A DNA stretch of 59,180 nt from a bacterium (GTDB lineage Bacteria; Pseudomonadota; Alphaproteobacteria; Acetobacterales; Acetobacteraceae): the NCBI GenBank assembly GCA_026224825.1, contig JAMFRO010000027.1, positions 1-59,180 of the forward strand, in the 5' to 3' direction. The notes under the pieces were generated by a model. It saw only the letters and a list, made by a program, of their open reading frames with translations. It did no database searches and was not told where the DNA came from. The position numbers were made by a program, and so were the translations under genes. Positions 57,993 through 59,180 of the stretch are shown here, piece after piece (the stretch's first letter is position 1; every line of letters starts with the position of its first letter).

Positions 57993-59009
57993 ATGGCATT
58001 ATCAGACTATCGCCCCTTCGGCCGTACCGGCGTGAAAATCTCGCCGCTCATTCTCGGCACGATGATGTTCGGCGGGCGCACGGATCTCGAAACCTCGGTG
58101 CGCATCATCGACCGCGCGCTGGAAGCGGGGATCAATTTTCTCGATACGGCCAATGTGTATTCACGCGGCCGCAGCGAGGAGGTGACCGGTGAGGCGCTCA
58201 AGCGCAACGGCAAGCGCAACGAGATCTTCCTGGCGACGAAAGTGCATCTGCCGATGCATGACACCAACCCGAACCTGCGCGGCAGCTCGCGCCGGCATAT
58301 CATCGCCTCGGCCGAAGCCAGCCTGAAACGGCTCGGCGTGGATCATGTCGATCTCTACCAGATCCACCGCCCGGAACCGGACACCGCCATCGACGAGACA
58401 TTGCGCGCACTCGACGATCTCGTGCGCTCCGGCAAGGTCCGCTACATCGGCTCTTCCACTTTCGCCGGCTGGCAGTTGGTCGAATCGCTTTGGGCTGCCA
58501 AGGAACTTGGCCTCAGCCGTTTCATCTCCGAGCAGCCGCCGTATAATCTGCTGGACCGGCGCATCGAGCGCGAGCTGATCCCCGCCGCCCAGACCTTCGG
58601 GCTTGGTGTGATTCCCTGGAGCCCGCTCGGCGGCGGGCTGCTCACCGGCAAGTACAAGCGCGGCGAGGCTTTGCCTACGGATTCGCGTTATGCGAACAAT
58701 GCCGGCCGGCCGAATGCACGCCGGTTGGTCGACCGTATTTACGATGTCATCGAACCACTCACATTGCTCGCCGCGGATAAAGGCATCCCCTTGTCGCAGC
58801 TCGCCACGGCCTGGGCCATTCAGCAGCCTGGCGTGACCGCGCCGATCATCGGGCCGCGCACGGAAGAGCAGTTGGAAGACGCGCTGAAAGCGGCGGATAT
58901 TACGCTAACGGCGGAAGATCTGCAGCGCATCGATGCGATCATTCCGCCCGGCACCCATGTCTCGCCATTCTACGAGGCACGCTTCGGACCCAGCCAGTAC
59001 CGCTGGTAA
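57993..59009 (+). CDS. Aldo/keto reductase
   Basis: A 338-residue TIM-barrel oxidoreductase. It starts YRPFGRTGVKISPLILGTMMFG. The tetrad is Asp and Tyr in NFLDTANVYSRGRSEE, Lys in IFLATKVHL and His in VDLYQIHRPEPD. The cofactor-binding end is PIIGPRTEEQLEDAL. A CTGGAGAC site precedes the ATG, 21 bp after the MetN-like gene, so it belongs to the sulfur operon. It may reduce the aldehyde left after oxidative C-S cleavage, an inference from position only. A strong terminator follows. Confidence 0.88.
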   Translation: MALSDYRPFGRTGVKISPLILGTMMFGGRTDLETSVRIIDRALEAGINFLDTANVYSRGRSEEVTGEALKRNGKRNEIFLATKVHLPMHDTNPNLRGSSRRHIIASAEASLKRLGVDHVDLYQIHRPEPDTAIDETLRALDDLVRSGKVRYIGSSTFAGWQLVESLWAAKELGLSRFISEQPPYNLLDRRIERELIPAAQTFGLGVIPWSPLGGGLLTGKYKRGEALPTDSRYANNAGRPNARRLVDRIYDVIEPLTLLAADKGIPLSQLATAWAIQQPGVTAPIIGPRTEEQLEDALKAADITLTAEDLQRIDAIIPPGTHVSPFYEARFGPSQYRW

Positions 59010-59012
59010 ATT

Positions 59013-59042
59013 AAAAAAGCCGGGCGAAAGCCCGGCTTTTTT
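59013..59042. terminator. Perfect bidirectional intrinsic terminator
   Basis: AAAAAAGCCGGGC (59013-59025), loop GAAA, and GCCCGGCTTTTTT (59030-59042) form a perfect 13-bp stem with A-run and T-run. It ends the sulfur operon on the plus strand and the ExbD gene on the minus strand; its right arm overlaps the ExbD stop codon. Confidence 0.9.
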
Positions 59043-59180
59043 ATTGTGCGAATTGTTCATATCCCACGATACCGATTTTCTTAACCCCCAGCCTCTGTGC
59101 TGTCGCGAGCACCTCGGCCACGTATTTATAATCGGTGAGTTTATCCGGCCTTATATGCAGCTCCGGCTGTGTCGGCTGTG
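59041..59180 (-). CDS. exbD: ExbD/TolR-family protein (C-terminal part only)
   Basis: The last 45 or so codons of a minus-strand gene that continues beyond the window. The translation includes ELHIRPDKLTDYKYVAEVLA, AQRLGVKKIGIVG and ends YEQFAQ followed by TAA (59043-59041). The 'strand - L.PD - Y..V..V...A...G..KIG.V' pattern is the periplasmic C-terminal domain of ExbD/TolR, which powers TonB-dependent receptors with the proton gradient. It may energise the TonB receptor at 43787-46123, but the neighbouring genes are not visible. Confidence 0.8.
   Translation of the reverse strand, partial: QPTQPELHIRPDKLTDYKYVAEVLATAQRLGVKKIGIVGYEQFAQ

Overview
The window is GC-rich, densely packed DNA with frequent 1-4 nt start/stop overlaps. 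Its housekeeping genes (folP-glmM-thiD, argJ, a DegP-type protease, an RpoE-ChrR pair of the singlet-oxygen type) fit an alphaproteobacterium, most likely of the Acetobacteraceae. That placement is inferred from gene content and style; there is no rRNA gene to confirm it. I saw no tRNA, rRNA, CRISPR array, transposase or phage gene. No stretch longer than about 300 bases lacks a gene. The longest gaps are two foldback repeat elements (about 290 bp each) and two regulatory regions (about 250-270 bp).

Layout. (1) 0.2-4.1 kb, minus strand: DegP-type protease, universal stress protein, FAD amine oxidase. (2) 4.3-10.4 kb: a plus-strand GT61 glycosyltransferase facing a minus-strand operon of a GST, a degenerate PCu(A)C-like periplasmic protein and three glycosyltransferases, probably for a surface glycan. 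(3) 10.4-14.2 kb, plus strand: folP, glmM, thiD and a small membrane protein. (4) 14.5-19.3 kb, minus strand: ppiC-type foldase plus argJ, then rpoE-chrR and a secreted transglutaminase-like protein. (5) 19.4-26.8 kb: a GntR-controlled CoA-dependent catabolic cluster (SDR, NTF2-like protein, aldo/keto reductase, two crotonases, two-domain CaiB/BaiF CoA-transferase) of unknown substrate. (6) 27.0-32.3 kb: a TauE/SafE-type exporter divergent from an RND efflux pair. (7) 32.3-41.8 kb: two paralogous heterodimeric ABC exporters around a methyltransferase, plus a dienelactone hydrolase. (8) 41.9-59.0 kb: a sulfur-scavenging island. (9) A partial ExbD gene at the right edge.

How the island fits together. 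A TonB-dependent receptor sits in one operon with MetQ- and MetI-like proteins. Their only candidate ATPase in the window, a MetN without the usual C-terminal regulatory domain, lies about 11 kb away in a second operon with an FMN-dependent (LLM) monooxygenase, an SfnB/DszC-family flavoenzyme and an aldo/keto reductase. A third operon has another DszC-like enzyme, another LLM monooxygenase and a complete peptide-type ABC importer with a fused double ATPase. The likely job is to take up organosulfur compounds and release their sulfur oxidatively. No flavin reductase is present in the window. AT-rich motifs (ATAGGAATATAG or variants) lie upstream of two island operons and of the TauE/SafE gene, hinting at one regulon.

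The most unusual features are: the modular foldback repeats, whose centre is exchanged between copies while the flanks stay constant; the shared motif linking the sulfur genes; two GntR half-symmetric operators of identical design; an RpoE-type promoter that overlaps the apparent start codon of rpoE; a crotonase that has lost both catalytic glutamates; and the reciprocal asymmetry of active-site motifs in the two ABC exporter pairs.
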